This document shows, one piece after another, positions 31,994-44,097 of a DNA stretch of 64,000 bases. The notes under the pieces are model-generated. The model was given only the letters and a program-made list of their open reading frames with translations, was not told where the DNA came from and ran no database searches. A program made the translations under genes and the position numbers. The stretch's first letter is position 1; each line of letters starts with the position of its first letter. Origin of the DNA: Centrapalus pauciflorus. Its lineage: Eukaryota > Streptophyta > Magnoliopsida > Asterales > Asteraceae. The stretch spans positions 124,001 to 188,000 of the forward strand of contig JAANYP010007127.1 in assembly GCA_020465985.1 (NCBI GenBank), written 5' to 3'.

Positions 31994-32005
31994 TGGTATC
32001 AGAGC
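31994..32005 (+). promoter_or_regulatory. Primer-binding site, initiator-Met tRNA (Copia-4)
   Basis: TGGTATCAGAGC two bases after the LTR end. Confidence 0.9.
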
Positions 32006-32508
32006 AATTCGTTGAGTATTTTTCGTGTTCTTCACGTTTCGTTGAACATTGAAAGGTTTCTAGGCGTGTTTTCCGGATAAATCACAAATTTCTCGATGTT
32101 TTTATGTTGATTTAAGTAGTTTTATTCATCTACAATCATCTAAGTTCATTTAACTAGAGAGATTCATCATCTTTAGCCTAAAAAACATTGAATTAATCTG
32201 AGTATTTGAAATATTCGACTTTTAGGCTCCCTCAGGAACTTGCGGCCCACGAACTTGTCAGAACTTAGGGTTTCACGGACTTGTCAGAACTGGGGTTCTA
32301 CGAACATAGCATATTAAGTTTGTACGAACATGAGCCACGAACTAGTCAGAAACTAGGGATTCACGAACTTGTCCAAACAAATTTAGTCATTACGAACTTG
32401 GTGCTCACGCACTTAATATATAACAAAGTTAATTTAGTAAAACAAATTTGTTAAATTCGTATGAACTTATAATAACTCCGTACGAACTTCTTTTTAATTC
32501 ATTGTCAA
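32006..32508 (+). other. Copia-4 leader
   Basis: Non-coding. It carries repeated ACGAACTTGTC words (32225-32410), matching in position the TTCGAACTTGTC array of Copia-2. It joins abruptly to mid-gag near 32508, which marks an internal deletion. Confidence 0.6.
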
Positions 32509-33198
32509 AGAGGGAGATGTACACTACTCTATTAAAGCATGATCAAGAGAAGTTAGATACTCTTTCTCTTGTGGAAGTTACTGGGATGCTGACAGCTCAT
32601 AACTTCAAGATGTAGACGATATAGATGAAATATGATCAGGTACAAGATGCTGAGATGTACTTTGGTAAGACTAAGGCATCTACTTCAGGTGCAACCAAGT
32701 CTGGTGCTATAGCCTTTTAAACTGAGGAACAAGAGGCATACCAGGAGAACCAGAATAATCTACTGGTAGCATCAACTCAAGGGTACACAAAGATGCCGAT
32801 GAGTGCTAAGACTACTGAGGAGCAACGCAAGCTTCTAGCATTGTTTGTAGCAGTATATGCGAATTGTATCCAGGGGAAGATCAATGATCCGTCTCTCTGG
32901 GAAGAAGACTATGATCAGGTTGATCCTGATGATCTAGAGCAGATGGACCTACAATGGCAACTGGTCATGGTCACACAGAGTGTCAAAAGGTTCATGAAAA
33001 TAACTGCCCGAACTCTATATGTGAATAATGTAGGATTTGACAAATCAAAGGTCAAATGTTACAACTGTCAGGGGTTGGGACAGTTTAATAGAGTGTGTCA
33101 AAGACCTAAGATGGATAACTATCATAAGTCAGGACGTCAAAATTCTACCGGTTCAGGGAATCAGGCTTTAGTGGCTGGTTTACTAACAAACAATTAGA
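32509..33198 (+). pseudogene. Copia-4 gag C-terminal half
   Basis: Begins in the capsid part (REMYTTLLKHDQEKLDTL) and has two stops (about 32613 and 32718). From 32793 it is open for 134 codons, with NCIQGKINDPSLWEEDYDQV and knuckle CYNCQGLGQFNRVC, in which the conserved His is replaced by Gln. It ends with a stop at 33195. Confidence 0.82.
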
Positions 33199-33867
33199 TG
33201 GTACGTATGATTGGAATACACATCCTGAGGCAACCGCTAGAGCCCTCATGGCTGAAGTAACAGAATCTGATAAAGAGAAAGATAGTGGAGCAGAAGAAGT
33301 AAAGAGAGAGGATACCCATCAGTCCAATTCAGATCCATTGTTACTGAAGAACACTGGAAGCTGACTACTTTGGAGTTTGCAACTCAGATGGCCAACATCG
33401 AATCTGACAGGAAAAAGGTAACTCTAAACTTTTCTACTTTACATGACTTATGTGTTTTATGTATCACTCTGAATGATAAATGGAATTTAGTACTAGAGAC
33501 ACATTCATCAATAACTGCTCAAATTCAATCCTTAAAATCTGATAATGCATGTTTATTAGATATCAAGGAAGATCTTAAGGCTAAACTTAAAGTTGATGCT
33601 TAAGATATGATAATTCAGAAAGACAAGTTAAGTGACCAATGTGTAAGGAATGAATTAATATATGAGCATGTAGAATCACTAACCAAAGAGATCTCACTGA
33701 AAGATGTAGAACTAGTAAACGCTAAAGTTAGGGTAGCTAAGGCAAACAACAAGATTGAAAAGTTTAGGAATTCATCCTTGACTTTAGGCAAGATTCTAAG
33801 ATTCACAGAGACAATTTAAGAAACAGACTGGCCTAAGATATCAAGATGTACCTCCACCCTTCAATAG
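33199..33867 (+). pseudogene. Copia-4 coiled-coil segment between gag and protease
   Basis: Two adjacent open pieces (33370-33603 and 33607-33819) are rich in Leu, Lys, Glu and Asp with heptad-like spacing, for example KDKLSDQCVRNELIYEHVES and LTKEISLKDVELVNAKVRVA. A single TAA separates them in frame. Copia-2 lacks this segment after QMANVESD, so it is a removable spacer or an assembly coiled coil. Cut by the Athila-like LTR. Confidence 0.6.
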
Positions 33868-35114
33868 TGATCAGTGATATTAATCACTAATGTTTTTGGG
33901 TGTTTTTACTGTGTTTTAGTGTGTTAAATGCAAGAAAGTTGGTACTACTAATGTGAATTGATTGTTGTAGGTGATTAGCTACAAAAGAAGCAAATCTGTA
34001 GTTGGAGGAGTTGTAAATTGTTGGGCGTCCAAGGCAGCGTCTTAGACGCCAGAGGAGCGCCAGAAATGTGCGATTGCAGAAGCTAAGTGTCCTGTTAGAG
34101 AAACTTGGCGTTCTGGCTCGCATCTTAGACGCTGGGGTCAACGCTGGTGCGTCAGTTTCTGCGGGAGCAGTGTTTTTAAAGGGGACGGTTACCACAATTT
34201 GGGGGGTCGACTTTTTTTCATTATTACACACAAGGAGCAGTTATCGGAGGCAAACAAGACAACAAAACAACAAAGGGGCACCATTGATCAAGCATTCAGC
34301 AACCAATTCTTATGTTCTACACACTTGTGGTAGTTAGTGTGTACTTCGTTATGTTAATTGTGGCTTGTGTCCAAGTCCAAGCTATGTTGGGCTAAATACA
34401 TTACGGTGTTTGTTCTTAAGTTTGCATATCATGGCATGAATGAATGTTATGTTAATTTCAATTTCTATTTATTAAGGGGTTGTGGTTCATACTTTTGAAT
34501 GAATGATGGGGTGTTAAACAATTAGTGTTGTACGTAATAGTGTATAGTGGTATCATTACTTGTTCCTACTTAAAGTAAGCAAGGAAGAAGATTAATTGAA
34601 TCACATATGTTGTCTTAAGAACATTAGTTGTGGAAACCAAATCATTTACTTGGAAACTGTTATTTTGGATACAATTGAATGCACGAACTTGATTAGACAG
34701 TGGGTGTTGTATGAAACAATTTATATCAATATCATTGGTTGTGCTAACTTATTATGATAAAGGAAGACAACCAATTGAGTAATATACGTTGTCTTAAGAG
34801 CATCAATTGTGAAGTATAGTTCTTTCCCATGAAGATCGTATTTGCAACACTCTGAAGTGTCATGATATGTACTACAAGGGAGCAAACACCAGTTCTCCTT
34901 AATTGAAACTCTATAATTCCACTCTTCTGTGTTAAGCCCAAATAGTAGTAATCAATAGTTTTTAATTAATTCAAAGCAATGATTACAATCTCAATCCAAA
35001 CAGTCTCGAAAGCTAAATTAATGACCTGAATTTCCCTGGGGATTCGATCCCACTTACCCTATCTATATAGTGTGTGTTGGGTTATTTTTGATACTCATAC
35101 GACTGGGTCTATCA
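33868..35114 (+). repeat. Athila-like left LTR
   Basis: 1247 bp, TGATCAGTGATATTAATC to GGGTCTATCA. It contains GCGTCTTAGACGC (34037-34049), a 6-bp inverted repeat around one T, plus further AGACGC/GCGTC words up to 34150. Right-LTR identity is moderate, so the insertion is older than Gypsy-2, as the nesting also requires. Confidence 0.82.
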
Positions 35115-35117
35115 AAA

Positions 35118-35132
35118 TGGGTCGTTGCCGGG
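35118..35132 (+). promoter_or_regulatory. Primer-binding site, tRNA-Asp type (Athila-like)
   Basis: TGGGTCGTTGCCGGG lies three bases after the LTR. It is close to the TGGCGCCGTTGCCGGGG site of Athila relatives, with changes in the 5' third. Confidence 0.75.
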
Positions 35133-35320
35133 TATTGACAACGCTTGTTAAATTAGTTTTGGAGTAAATGTTTCGGTGAATATTCTTGTTTATAGTAGCT
35201 AGTTATTTCCTTTTTGTTTTCTTTTATTTATTTCAGTAAATTTTAGTTATTTTTATTATTTTTTCTTAACCTTCTGAACAGCATGTTCAGAATCTTCTCG
35301 TGTGTGTGTATCTCAGGTAT

Positions 35321-37206
35321 ATGCATACTCGTCACTCTGGGAGAACTTCTCCATTGTAATACAAAATAGAGATAGAAAGAACTGCTCATTCACTGAGAAA
35401 GATACATAAAGGATACTGGACTAGTGGTGAACCTGCTGGTGATCCAAGTGCAATGGAGACATCCTATTCAGAAGAGCAATCTATACATTTAGAGGAATCA
35501 GAGAGTGATAGTCAACTTAACGTAGATGTAAGGGATGACAGGAGGAATGTGGAGTCCCATTACAGACCGAGTGACTTACCTGATATGTCACCTATCCAGT
35601 ATCCAGAAGTTGAGAATGAGCCAGAGATAAAGACTCACTTGTTTAGCATTATTTCTCAATTTCATGGAACTAAGAGCAAAGAGCCATATGATCACCTAGC
35701 AGAATTTTCAGCTATATTCAAGGCCAATAAGTACAAAGACTACCCGTGGACACTCTCAAACTGAGATTGTTGATATTTTCTTTGAAGGAAAAGGCAAAAC
35801 ATTGGTTCACCTCATTACCTGCAAATAGTATCCGTAATTAGGAGGAGATGAAGAGGGATTTCCTTAATGAGTTCTACTCGATTAGTAAAGCCGCTGAAAA
35901 GAGGAACAATATTACTAGCTTCAAGCAGAAACCGGGGGAGCAATTCCATGAGGAATTTGAGGGATTGAATGAGATGTTACGAGTATGTCCACATCATGAG
36001 GTGCCTAAGTGGATGTTGGTGAAGAACTTCTTTCATGGTATTAGTTAAGAAAATACAAACATGATCACCGCAGCATCGGGTGGTACATTCTTGGCTAAGG
36101 AGCATGATGAGGCATGGGAACTACTAGCACTGTTTGCTAAGGGGTCTAAGGTGCAAGCTGGGTCTGATACGTCGATTGGAGTCCAAGTTCGGGGAATTGA
36201 GAACACATGGAAAAAGCAATGTTACGTCGAATATGGAAGCTCTCAGTAAAAAGATGGATGCCTTGATGAGGATGGAGCAGACAGAACATAGAGCTCCTAT
36301 TACGTGTGTCGCGTGTGGAGAGCATACTCATACATCAGAGCTGGTGAGATTTCTAGAATCCGACGACGACAGGATAGGTTTGACCCTCACTCAGAAACTT
36401 ACAATCCTGGGTGGAGGTGTCATCCTATCTTTCATTGGAGGGACGACCAAAGGGTCAATGAATATGAAAAACCCAGATTTGATCAAGGGAATAGATACCC
36501 ACAGAATTGGAACTTTTATGGGGGTGCATCGTCTGGTACTAAGGAAGAGAAGGAACCAACAGCCCAAGAAGCTCCAAAGGACTCGAAGATGGATCAACTC
36601 AAGGACTATCTGAAGCAACAATCGTATGTTCAAACTAAGTCAATGGCCAGTTTAGAAAAGCACATGGGGAAGATTGTAGATCAGCTCACAAAAAGAGATG
36701 AAGGTAGATTGCCGAGCAATACCCAACTTAATCCTTCTCATTCCAAGGGTAAAGAGAAGCAAAAAGTACATGAAGTGGAGGAGCTATATGAAGTTAGTGA
36801 GCTGAATGAAGTTAGTGAGCTACATAAAGTGACTACTTTTCATAGTGGGAAGACGGTAGACAACAATATGGTGATGCCTAAAGTGGAAGAAATGGAGAGC
36901 GAGGTTGAAGAGGTAGTTGATGATGGGAAATCAGTCCCACATGCAGAGTCTGAACGAGAGGTCAGGTTGAAAAAGAAAGTTCAGTTTGAAGAAGTTGTAG
37001 TGGAAAAGGAAGAACAACCGAGGCCTGAACCAACACCTCCATATCCATCGGCGTTAGAGAGTCCAAGTAGGCCTGTTTTTGGGAAGAAAGGGCTGCAAAT
37101 GGAGGACCTATGGGAGATGTTGGTAAAAGCCTTGCAGCAAGTCCCGTCTTACTCTAAATTTTTGAAGGACTTCTGTACTCTGAAGCGAAAACTCCATACA
37201 ACATAG
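35321..37206 (+). pseudogene. Athila-like gag, broken
   Basis: The first ATG gives MHTRHSGRTSPL then a TAA. The capsid core is spread over 35453-35764 (FHGTKSKEPYDHLAEFSAIF), 35848-36048 (KRDFLNEFYSISKAAEKRNN, CPHHEVPKWMLVKNFFHGI) and 36061-36249. A weak CVACGEHTH knuckle and YNPGWRCHPIFHW lie near 36300-36450. The C-terminal part 36304-37206 is open for 300 codons, with LEKHMGKIVDQLTKRDEGRL, a VSEL repeat and an acidic stretch. At least three frameshifts. Confidence 0.8.
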
Positions 37207-38099
37207 CCAAAGAAAATCATCCTCACAGAGCAGATAAGTGTCGTGGTGTCGAGCTCTCTGCCACCAAAGCTAAAGGATCTAGGTTCACCCATTATCCCTG
37301 TTACTATTGGGGATGTTAGGATTAAGAAAGCATTGCTAGATTTAGGAGCTAGAGTTAACATACTCCCTGGAAACTTATTCGGTTAGCATGACTTGGGAAG
37401 CCTAAACCCACTCAGTGGTGTTACAGCTAGTTGATCGATCTACTAAGATTCCAAGGGTCATGTTAACCGATGTGATTGTAAAAGTTGAAGATTTCTATTA
37501 CCCGATAGATTTTCTTGTGTTGGATTCAAATCATAGGAGTCGGGATAACCAGCCCGCAATCATTTTGGGCAGGCCATTTTTTGGCTATCATAAATGCCAA
37601 AATAATTTGTAGGACGGGTGTCCTAGACTTAACCTTTGCGTATAGAAAGTTGAAGTTGAATGTTTTTAATGTTGTCCCTAACGTTGCCTGTGATTCAGAG
37701 TGCTATTTGATTGACTATATTGTTGAGTTAGCAGGATCCCAAACACCATTAATGACCAGCAGGGATGAATTGGATTATGTGTTGTCATGTCAAGAGCATG
37801 AAGAAGTTGAACGAGGATGGTTAATCATTTTAGAGGAGATGGTAAGAGGCACAAAGCATAATAGGCAGCCTCCTTTGTCGCTAAAGTTTGAGATGTTACC
37901 TGAAAATCTTTCTGAGTCAATAAAACCTTCTCTAAAGCAAACTCCCACTTTGGAACTTAAAGCCTTACCCACCCATCTTAAATATGTATTCTTCAGGCCA
38001 CATGAAAGCTTTCCGGTGATTATAGCTTCAGATTTGTCAGAGACGGAAGAGAAAGCCTTAAATGAGGTGTTTGGGAAACATAAGGCAGGCATGGGATGA
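37207..38099 (+). pseudogene. Athila-like protease and linker, broken
   Basis: LLDLGARVNILPGNLFG (about 37330-37383) is the DLGA active site typical of this clade, whose Asp would cut the polyprotein. A TAG follows at 37384. The rest of the fold appears as LVDRSTKIPRVMLTDVIVKV and FYYPIDFLVLDSN, then ILGRPFF, in a second frame. The linker to RT is open at 37515-38099. Confidence 0.78.
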
Positions 38100-38982
38100 A
38101 CAATCTCTGATCTTAAGCGGATAAGTCCCACGATTTGCATGCATAGAATTATAACCGAGGCTGATATTAAACCTTCAAGGGATGCACATCGAAAGGTAAA
38201 TCCAAATCTGAGAGAAGTGGTGAAGAAGGAGGTGCTGAAATAGTTGGATGCTGGTATTATTTACCCCATTTCTGACAGCCAATGGGTCAGCCCTACATAG
38301 ATCGTGCCTAAAAAGTCCGAGATAACAATGATCAGTACTGAGGATGGTCAGATTGCAACAACGCCAGTAACGGGCTGGAGGGTATGCATAGACTATAGGA
38401 AGCTGAATGCGGCCACATCGAATGACCATTTCCCTCTACCTTTCATAGACTAGATCGTTGAGAAGTTAGCCGGGCAGAAATATTATTATTTTCTAAAAGG
38501 TTATTCGTGGTATAATCAGATCCCTATCCACCCTGATGACCAAATGAAGACAACGTTTACTTGTCCTTATGACACATTTGCTTATCGGCGAATGCCATTT
38601 GGGTTGTGTAATGCCCCTGCTACTTTTCGTAGGTGCATGATGGCGATATTCTCAGATATGGTAGGCGGGTCTTTGGAAATCTTTATGATTGACTTCTCCA
38701 TTTTCGACAAGATGTTTGAAGGTTGTTTACATCATTTAGAGGAAGTTTTAAAGAGGTGCACCGAAACTAATTTGTTGTTGAGCTGGGTGAAATCCATTTT
38801 ATGGTCAAAGAAGGAATTGTGCTAGGCCATGGGGTTTCTGAGAAGGGAATGGAGGTGGATAAAGCAAAGATTCAGCTCATATCATCATTACCACCACCAA
38901 CAAGTGTGAAAGGAGTTAGATCATTTTTGGGGCATGGAGGTTTATCAAGGACTTCAACACTATCTCCAAGCCACTGTGCAAT
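38100..38982 (+). pseudogene. Athila-like reverse transcriptase, catalytic motif altered
   Basis: VCIDYRKLNAATSNDHFPLP and YNQIPIHPDDQMKTTFTCP mark fingers and palm, and MPFGLCNAPATFRRCM the family box. The catalytic motif reads FMIDF (about 38682-38696) where relatives have FMDDF, so the first Asp is Ile (codon ATT 38688-38690). Stops at about 38240, 38298 and 38450 and a frameshift near 38800 also inactivate it. Confidence 0.82.
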
Positions 38983-39485
38983 TTGCTAGTGAAAGATTTT
39001 GAGTTTTTATTCGATGAGGCATGTTTGAAGGCGTTTGAGTTGCTGAAAGAAAAACTTACGGATGCTCCTATTTTACAGTCACTGGACTGGACTAAGCCGT
39101 TTGAAATCATGTGTGATGGAAGCGACTTTGCGGTAGGAGCAGTGTTGGGACAGAGAATAGATAAGAAACCAGTGGTCATCTACTATATCAGCAAGACGTT
39201 TTTGGAAACACAACAAAACTTAACTACTACAAAGAAGGAGTTGCTAGCAGTAGTGTATGCGTTGGATAAGTTTCGTGCTTATGTATGAGGGCAAAAGTGA
39301 TAGTTTATTCTGATCATAGTGCTTTGAAGTACCTCTTGAATAAGAAAGATTCCAAGCCCAGGTTGATCCGGGGGATTTTGTTGCTACAAGAGGTTGACTT
39401 GAAAATTAGAGATAAGAAGGGTTCGGAGAATGTAGTGGCTAACCACTTGTCTAGGTTGCCTACATTGTTCCCAAATGTGATTTAA
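38983..39485 (+). pseudogene. Athila-like RNase H
   Basis: PFEIMCDGSDFAVGAVLGQR with the first acidic residue, KKELLAVVYALDKFRAYV with the second, VYSDHSALKYLL with the third, then ANHLSRLP at the end. A TGA near 39286 splits two otherwise collinear frames. Confidence 0.82.
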
Positions 39486-40811
39486 GTGATCAAAGAGTCC
39501 TTTCCTGATGAAAAACTATTGTTTGTGTCTAAATTACCTTGGTTTACTAACTGGGTTAATTATTTTGTGAGAGGTAAGACACCGGTTCATTGGACATCTC
39601 AGCAGCGGAAGTGTTTTTATGCCCAAGCCAAGCACTATATCTAGGACGACCCAAATTTATTCAAGACTGATGCTGATCTGATCATTATAAGATGTGTCCC
39701 GGAGGCACACTAACTTGATATTCTCAGTCACCGCCATAGCTTAGCATGTGGGTGGCACTTTAGTGCTAAAAAAATAGCTCATAAGGTCCTAGAGTACGGT
39801 TTCTTTTGGCCATCCTTGTTCAAGTATGCTTATGAGTTTGTCAAATCTTGCCTTAGATGCCAACAAATTGGGGGATTTACAAGAGAGATCAGATGCCAAT
39901 AGTTCCTATCTTAGATGTAGAAATCTTTGATGTTTGGGGGATACACTTCATGGGCCCATTTCCTGTTTCTTTTGGTTATGAGTACATTTTAGTGGCCATA
40001 GACTATGTGTCTACATGGGTTGAGGCTAAGGAAACAAGGCATAATGATAACAAAGTTGTGTGCAAATTTATAGAAATAGAACATTTTCTCACGACATGGG
40101 ATTCCTAGAGTTATTATTAGCGATGGAGGAACCCATTTCAAGAATTTTCAGTTTCACACTTTGTTAAAACATTATGGGGTCACTCACTGTGTTGACACTC
40201 CTTACCACCCACAGACGAGTGGTCATGTTGAGATGTCTAATAGGGAGGTTAAAAGGATTTTGGAAAAAACTGTAAAGCCTAGTCGCAAAGATTGGTCCTT
40301 AAGGCTAGATGATGCATTGTGGGCTTATAGGACTGCATAAAAGACTCCTATTAACATGTCACCGTATAGATTGGTTTATAGGAAACCTTGTCATTTACTT
40401 GTGGAATTGGAGCAAAGGGCCACTTGGGCTATTCGAAATGCTAATTTTGATTTTGGTGATGCAGGTAAAATGAGGAAATTTCAGTTGGCAGAGCTGGAGG
40501 AAATCAGAATCGAGGACTATGAAAGTGCAAGACTCTATAAGGAGAAGGCAAAGCAATTCCATGATAAGCACTTGAGGAAGAAGAGCTTTATGGTTGGTAA
40601 TAAAGTTTGGCTTTTCAACTCACGTCATAAATTGTTTCCAGGTAAGCTAAGGAGTAAGTGGATGGGACCATATGAAGTTGTTCATGCGTACGAGAATGGA
40701 GTAGTGGAGATTAAGGATCTTAAGCATGGGAACTTATTTATTTTGAATGGCCATAGGCTTAAGCTCTATTTGAAGGTCCTATCAAGGCAAAAGGTGATCA
40801 AGCGACATTGA
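39486..40811 (+). pseudogene. Athila-like integrase
   Basis: The zinc-binding part is HRHSLACGWHFSAKKIAHK and CLRCQQ (about 39730-39865). The core has VWGIHFMGPFP, IISDGGTHFKNF and HPQTSGHVEMSNRE, giving D, D and E. The C-terminal part 40356-40811 is open for 151 codons, ending KWMGPYEVVHAYENGVVEIK and LNGHRLKLYL, as in Athila relatives. Several stops before 40356. Confidence 0.83.
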
Positions 40812-41118
40812 TTGAGGTAGTGGCTCTTGTGGAGCTGACTTATTTATCTCTGTAAGTAAAGAAAGTACGACTTTTGTGGGTATATTCACTACAAACCCTC
40901 ATGAGACTTAACCCGTCCGTCCAAGTAATTGGATGGTTTAAAGGCTTGCTACACATACTAAGTGTAGCCGTGTTTCCAACGAAAAAGGTTGTTTTTTATT
41001 TTGTGTTATTTTTGTGTTAGGATAGGTTAGTTTAAGTATTTCACTTGTAAATTAGCAGAAGTGTCAGTTATCAAGTGACTCAGAGAGGTTTGTTGTAAGC
41101 ATTGAGCAAGTTTGAGTT

Positions 41119-41520
41119 GCAACGTCCTAGTAGGCGTCTTGAACGTGGAAATTAATTCCAAAATAGTGAGACAACGTCAGATAGACGCTTATTGAGGGGA
41201 TATCGACGACAAGAAATCGTGTTAGACGCTACTTTGGACGCCAGAGCCTGACTTTGAAACGCACATAAGCAAGCGGCATTCTAGTAGTCGTCTCAAATGT
41301 TGATAATAATTTAAAACCAAGAAGTTAGCGTACAAGGGATGCTCATCTTGTGGTTTAGATGCTGAGGCATCGTTCAGAACGCCAGATCAGACGCTAGCAG
41401 ATCGCTTTGAAACGCGCATAAGTGCACGACATTCTAGTAGTCGTCGTAGACGCTGGGAGTAATTCCAAGACAGATGGTTAGCATCCTGATGACGATTAAA
41501 ACTCCTACGCCTACGCTATT
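41119..41520 (+). repeat. Diverged tandem units with AGACGC words
   Basis: The phrases CTAGTAG(T/G)CGTC and CTTTGAAACGC(A/G)CATAAG recur at intervals of about 152-157 bp, between them many AGACGC, GACGCC or GCGTC words. The same words occur in this element's LTRs. Confidence 0.6.
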
Positions 41521-42138
41521 CCACCGTCTGAGACACCGGGTAACACGCTACTTCACCTGCCCCCATTATAACTCTTTTTGGCATCCCTCTTTTCACTTCT
41601 ACCGTCTCTTTTCCACATAGAATGCTCCCAAACCTTCTCCAAACGCTAGGCGGTTATCATTTCTTCTTCATCATCCCTTTGGATACTCCTAACTACTCCA
41701 TGATCAGGTAAACGCTTCTAACCACATTCTTGTTTTGAAAGGTTTCTATTGTTCCTTGAGAACTTGGTTGCGGTGTATGCTATGATTGAATGCTTCTTGG
41801 TGTTAATGTGTCGATTATGTATGTGTTGAGTTGTATTCTTCTTTAATACCTGCATTTCATGCACATCTGAAGTTTTAGGAAGTTTGGGTTTATATTTTCG
41901 AAGTTAGGGTTTGTTAGGGAGTGTGTGTTGTGTGCAAAACTTGATATTAAGCTTTAAGTAGGAGAGTATGTGTGTTAACTGATATAGTTACGGGGTGGTT
42001 AGCGTGTTGTGTCTTGCATACATTGACATACCTTTATGCATGTGTGTACGAGCTATGTACTATTGGTTATCTTAGCCTTTGGTGTTTTCTTGTTTGTTAT
42101 TGACATGAAAACAAGGAACAAACCCACTCCTCATGTCT

Positions 42139-42154
42139 AAGTTTGGGAGGGGTT
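42139..42154 (+). promoter_or_regulatory. Internal polypurine-like tract upstream of post-pol ORF copy 1
   Basis: AAGTTTGGGAGGGGTT resembles the terminal tract AAGTTTGGGTGGT at 46211-46223 and another at 43919-43936. Possibly an extra plus-strand initiation site. Confidence 0.45.
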
Positions 42155-42407
42155 ACCATCATGTTTGTGAGTGCATAGGTGAAATGTGTAGTATGGAAGC
42201 ATTTCTCTGTGGATGGTATTTAAGGAGTTTGGTATGCAAGAATCATGTCGGTTACTTCAGTGTGGGATGTGATGTGTTAAATGTGTGTTGTATCTACATT
42301 GCAATCCTTCTGATGCATCTTAAGTGTTAACTTAAAAGGATGTTAGTGCGACACATCATTTAGTACTTCAGGTGTGACCTTTGTTTCATACACCCTTCTT
42401 TAGCATC

Positions 42408-43688
42408 ATGGCACACGCTTCCGCGAAAAAACAGAAGCAAGCTGCAACATCAAGCGCACGAAAAAGAAGTAGGCAAACAATCTCACCCACGCCATGACCT
42501 GAACGTGACCCTAATCAAGCTGTGGATATTTTTGAAGTTGATTCTGATTTTAAATTCATGCTGGAGAAGAATGTACTAAAGGATGAGTTTAAGGATTACG
42601 ACGTATTTGATTGTTTTGGGAGACTAGGGTGGTTGGCGGCTTTGGACTGGACAAAGGATTTTGTCTACCTAGACGCATTAGTGGAATTTTGTGGCTCAGT
42701 TAGGAGGAGGAGAGGGGAACTTATGGCACCCATTATTCTACACGCCTCAGTTGGAGGTCATGATATTGAGCTGTCAGCAAAGAGGATCAAGATGATTTTA
42801 TGGTTTGACAACAGACAGCTAGTGATGGATCATCCCTGGAACATGAAGTATGGGATGAAGAAAGTCTGAAAGAAATTTCACTTGTGTCTCCTGAAATCTG
42901 GAAAAACTACTTGAGCACAGTTTTTGAGCTAACCCCATCTTAAGCTAATTTGTACACCGCTCATGCACGTAAAGACCTCAGGCCACTGGCCAAAGTTCTC
43001 TGGAAACTCGTTTTGTATAATTTTTTGCTGCGGAATGCAGACACCACAAGCGTGAAGGTTAAGGAGATTGTAGTTGTTAATGCTCTACTGACTGGTACAC
43101 CGTGCATAACACTGAGCCATCTGGTGCTGGCGAACATTTGGAATTCTGTTCTGTCTTCCAACCGTACGAAATTAGTTCATGCTAGGATGATCTCTGTTTT
43201 GTTAGAGCTGATGGGTACTTTTCCACCAAATCCATGATTTTCTATCATTCCAGATCAGGAAAAGCATTTTATAAACTAGTTGTTTAGTCGCCCATCGTGC
43301 AGGAGACAAATCCATCATTCGCGATCTCATGAGCGGCTATGAAACGACGCTGGATAGGCTAAGAACACCAACTCCATCTCCAGAACGTCTTGTGGCCGAA
43401 TCCTCTTCTACTGTGGGTGCTGCTGCTTTAGATGGGGTAAAGAAAACGTTGTTGGACCTCACAAACATGGTTTGTAAACTCTATAAATAGATGCAGCAAA
43501 AGGTGTTGCCCACCTTAGAAGAAACTGGAAAGAAGGTGGATCGCATGTTTGAGATGGCCCAAGCAGTGTAGGGTGATGACGAGCCCAAGGAAGACGTGGA
43601 TGAGACCGTAGCACGGATGGCTGAGAACACGGAGAGGAGCATGAAGGATAAAGCTTCGATTCGTGATGAGGATGCGGACTTAAGTTGA
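42408..43688 (+). pseudogene. Athila-like post-pol ORF, copy 1 (broken)
   Basis: In the env position of Athila elements. A basic start (MAHASAKKQKQAATSSARKR) is followed by a TGA (about 42496), then 42522-42869 with VLKDEFKDYDVFDCFGRLGW, YLDALVEFCGSVRRRRGEL and VGGHDIELSAKRIKMILW. The next conserved part is at 42950-43237 (DLRPLAKVLWKLVLYNFLLR, IVVVNALLTG) in another frame. A charged, helix-rich tail reaches 43688. It resembles the putative plant transposon-protein domain found after Athila pol. No membrane segment is evident. Confidence 0.65.
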
Positions 43689-43918
43689 TGGGTTCTAATG
43701 ATTACATTTTGTTGGTTTGGTTGCTTGTGATGCATTCTGCGTATGTGGAGTTGAACAAACTTGTTTGTACTACCTACTCTTAACTCTATCCTTCCTTTTC
43801 CCCTTCTTTTGAACAAGTTCTATTGCTATGTGATGAATCTATGTAATGGTTGCCTTTATTTCTACTTCTTTATGCTTGCTTAGTGGTTCGTTATGCGATG
43901 ACGACATCACTTTCCTCT

Positions 43919-43936
43919 AAGTTGGGGAGGGGGTGT
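43919..43936 (+). promoter_or_regulatory. Internal polypurine-like tract upstream of post-pol ORF copy 2
   Basis: AAGTTGGGGAGGGGGTGT, about 180 bp before the second ORF start and about 1.78 kb after the first internal tract. Confidence 0.45.
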
Positions 43937-44097
43937 CCAATTTTTTGATTTTCTTGCATGATTCTATGACACGAAGTTGAGATTAGCTCTTTAAATGCCT
44001 TTGGTTACAAGGTGGGCACAGAGAAAGTATGTGTTAATAACTAATTAGTTCAGCATTTTATTTCTCTTGTGTTTGTTCACTGTGTAGCAGGTTTAAG

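Larger units (their letters stand above)
31409..33867 (+). mobile_element. Copia-4: 5' part of another SIRE-like copia element
   Basis: LTR 31409-31991, PBS, leader, then a gag from which the N-terminal half is deleted. It is interrupted at 33868 by the Athila-like element. Its LTR differs from the Copia-2 type in the repeat array, so it is a related subfamily. Confidence 0.82.
40812..42407 (+). other. Athila-like spacer between pol and the post-pol ORFs
   Basis: Non-coding by inspection. It holds three diverged units of about 152-157 bp with AGACGC/GCGTC words (41119-41520) and a purine tract AAGTTTGGGAGGGGTT (42139-42154). Confidence 0.6.
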
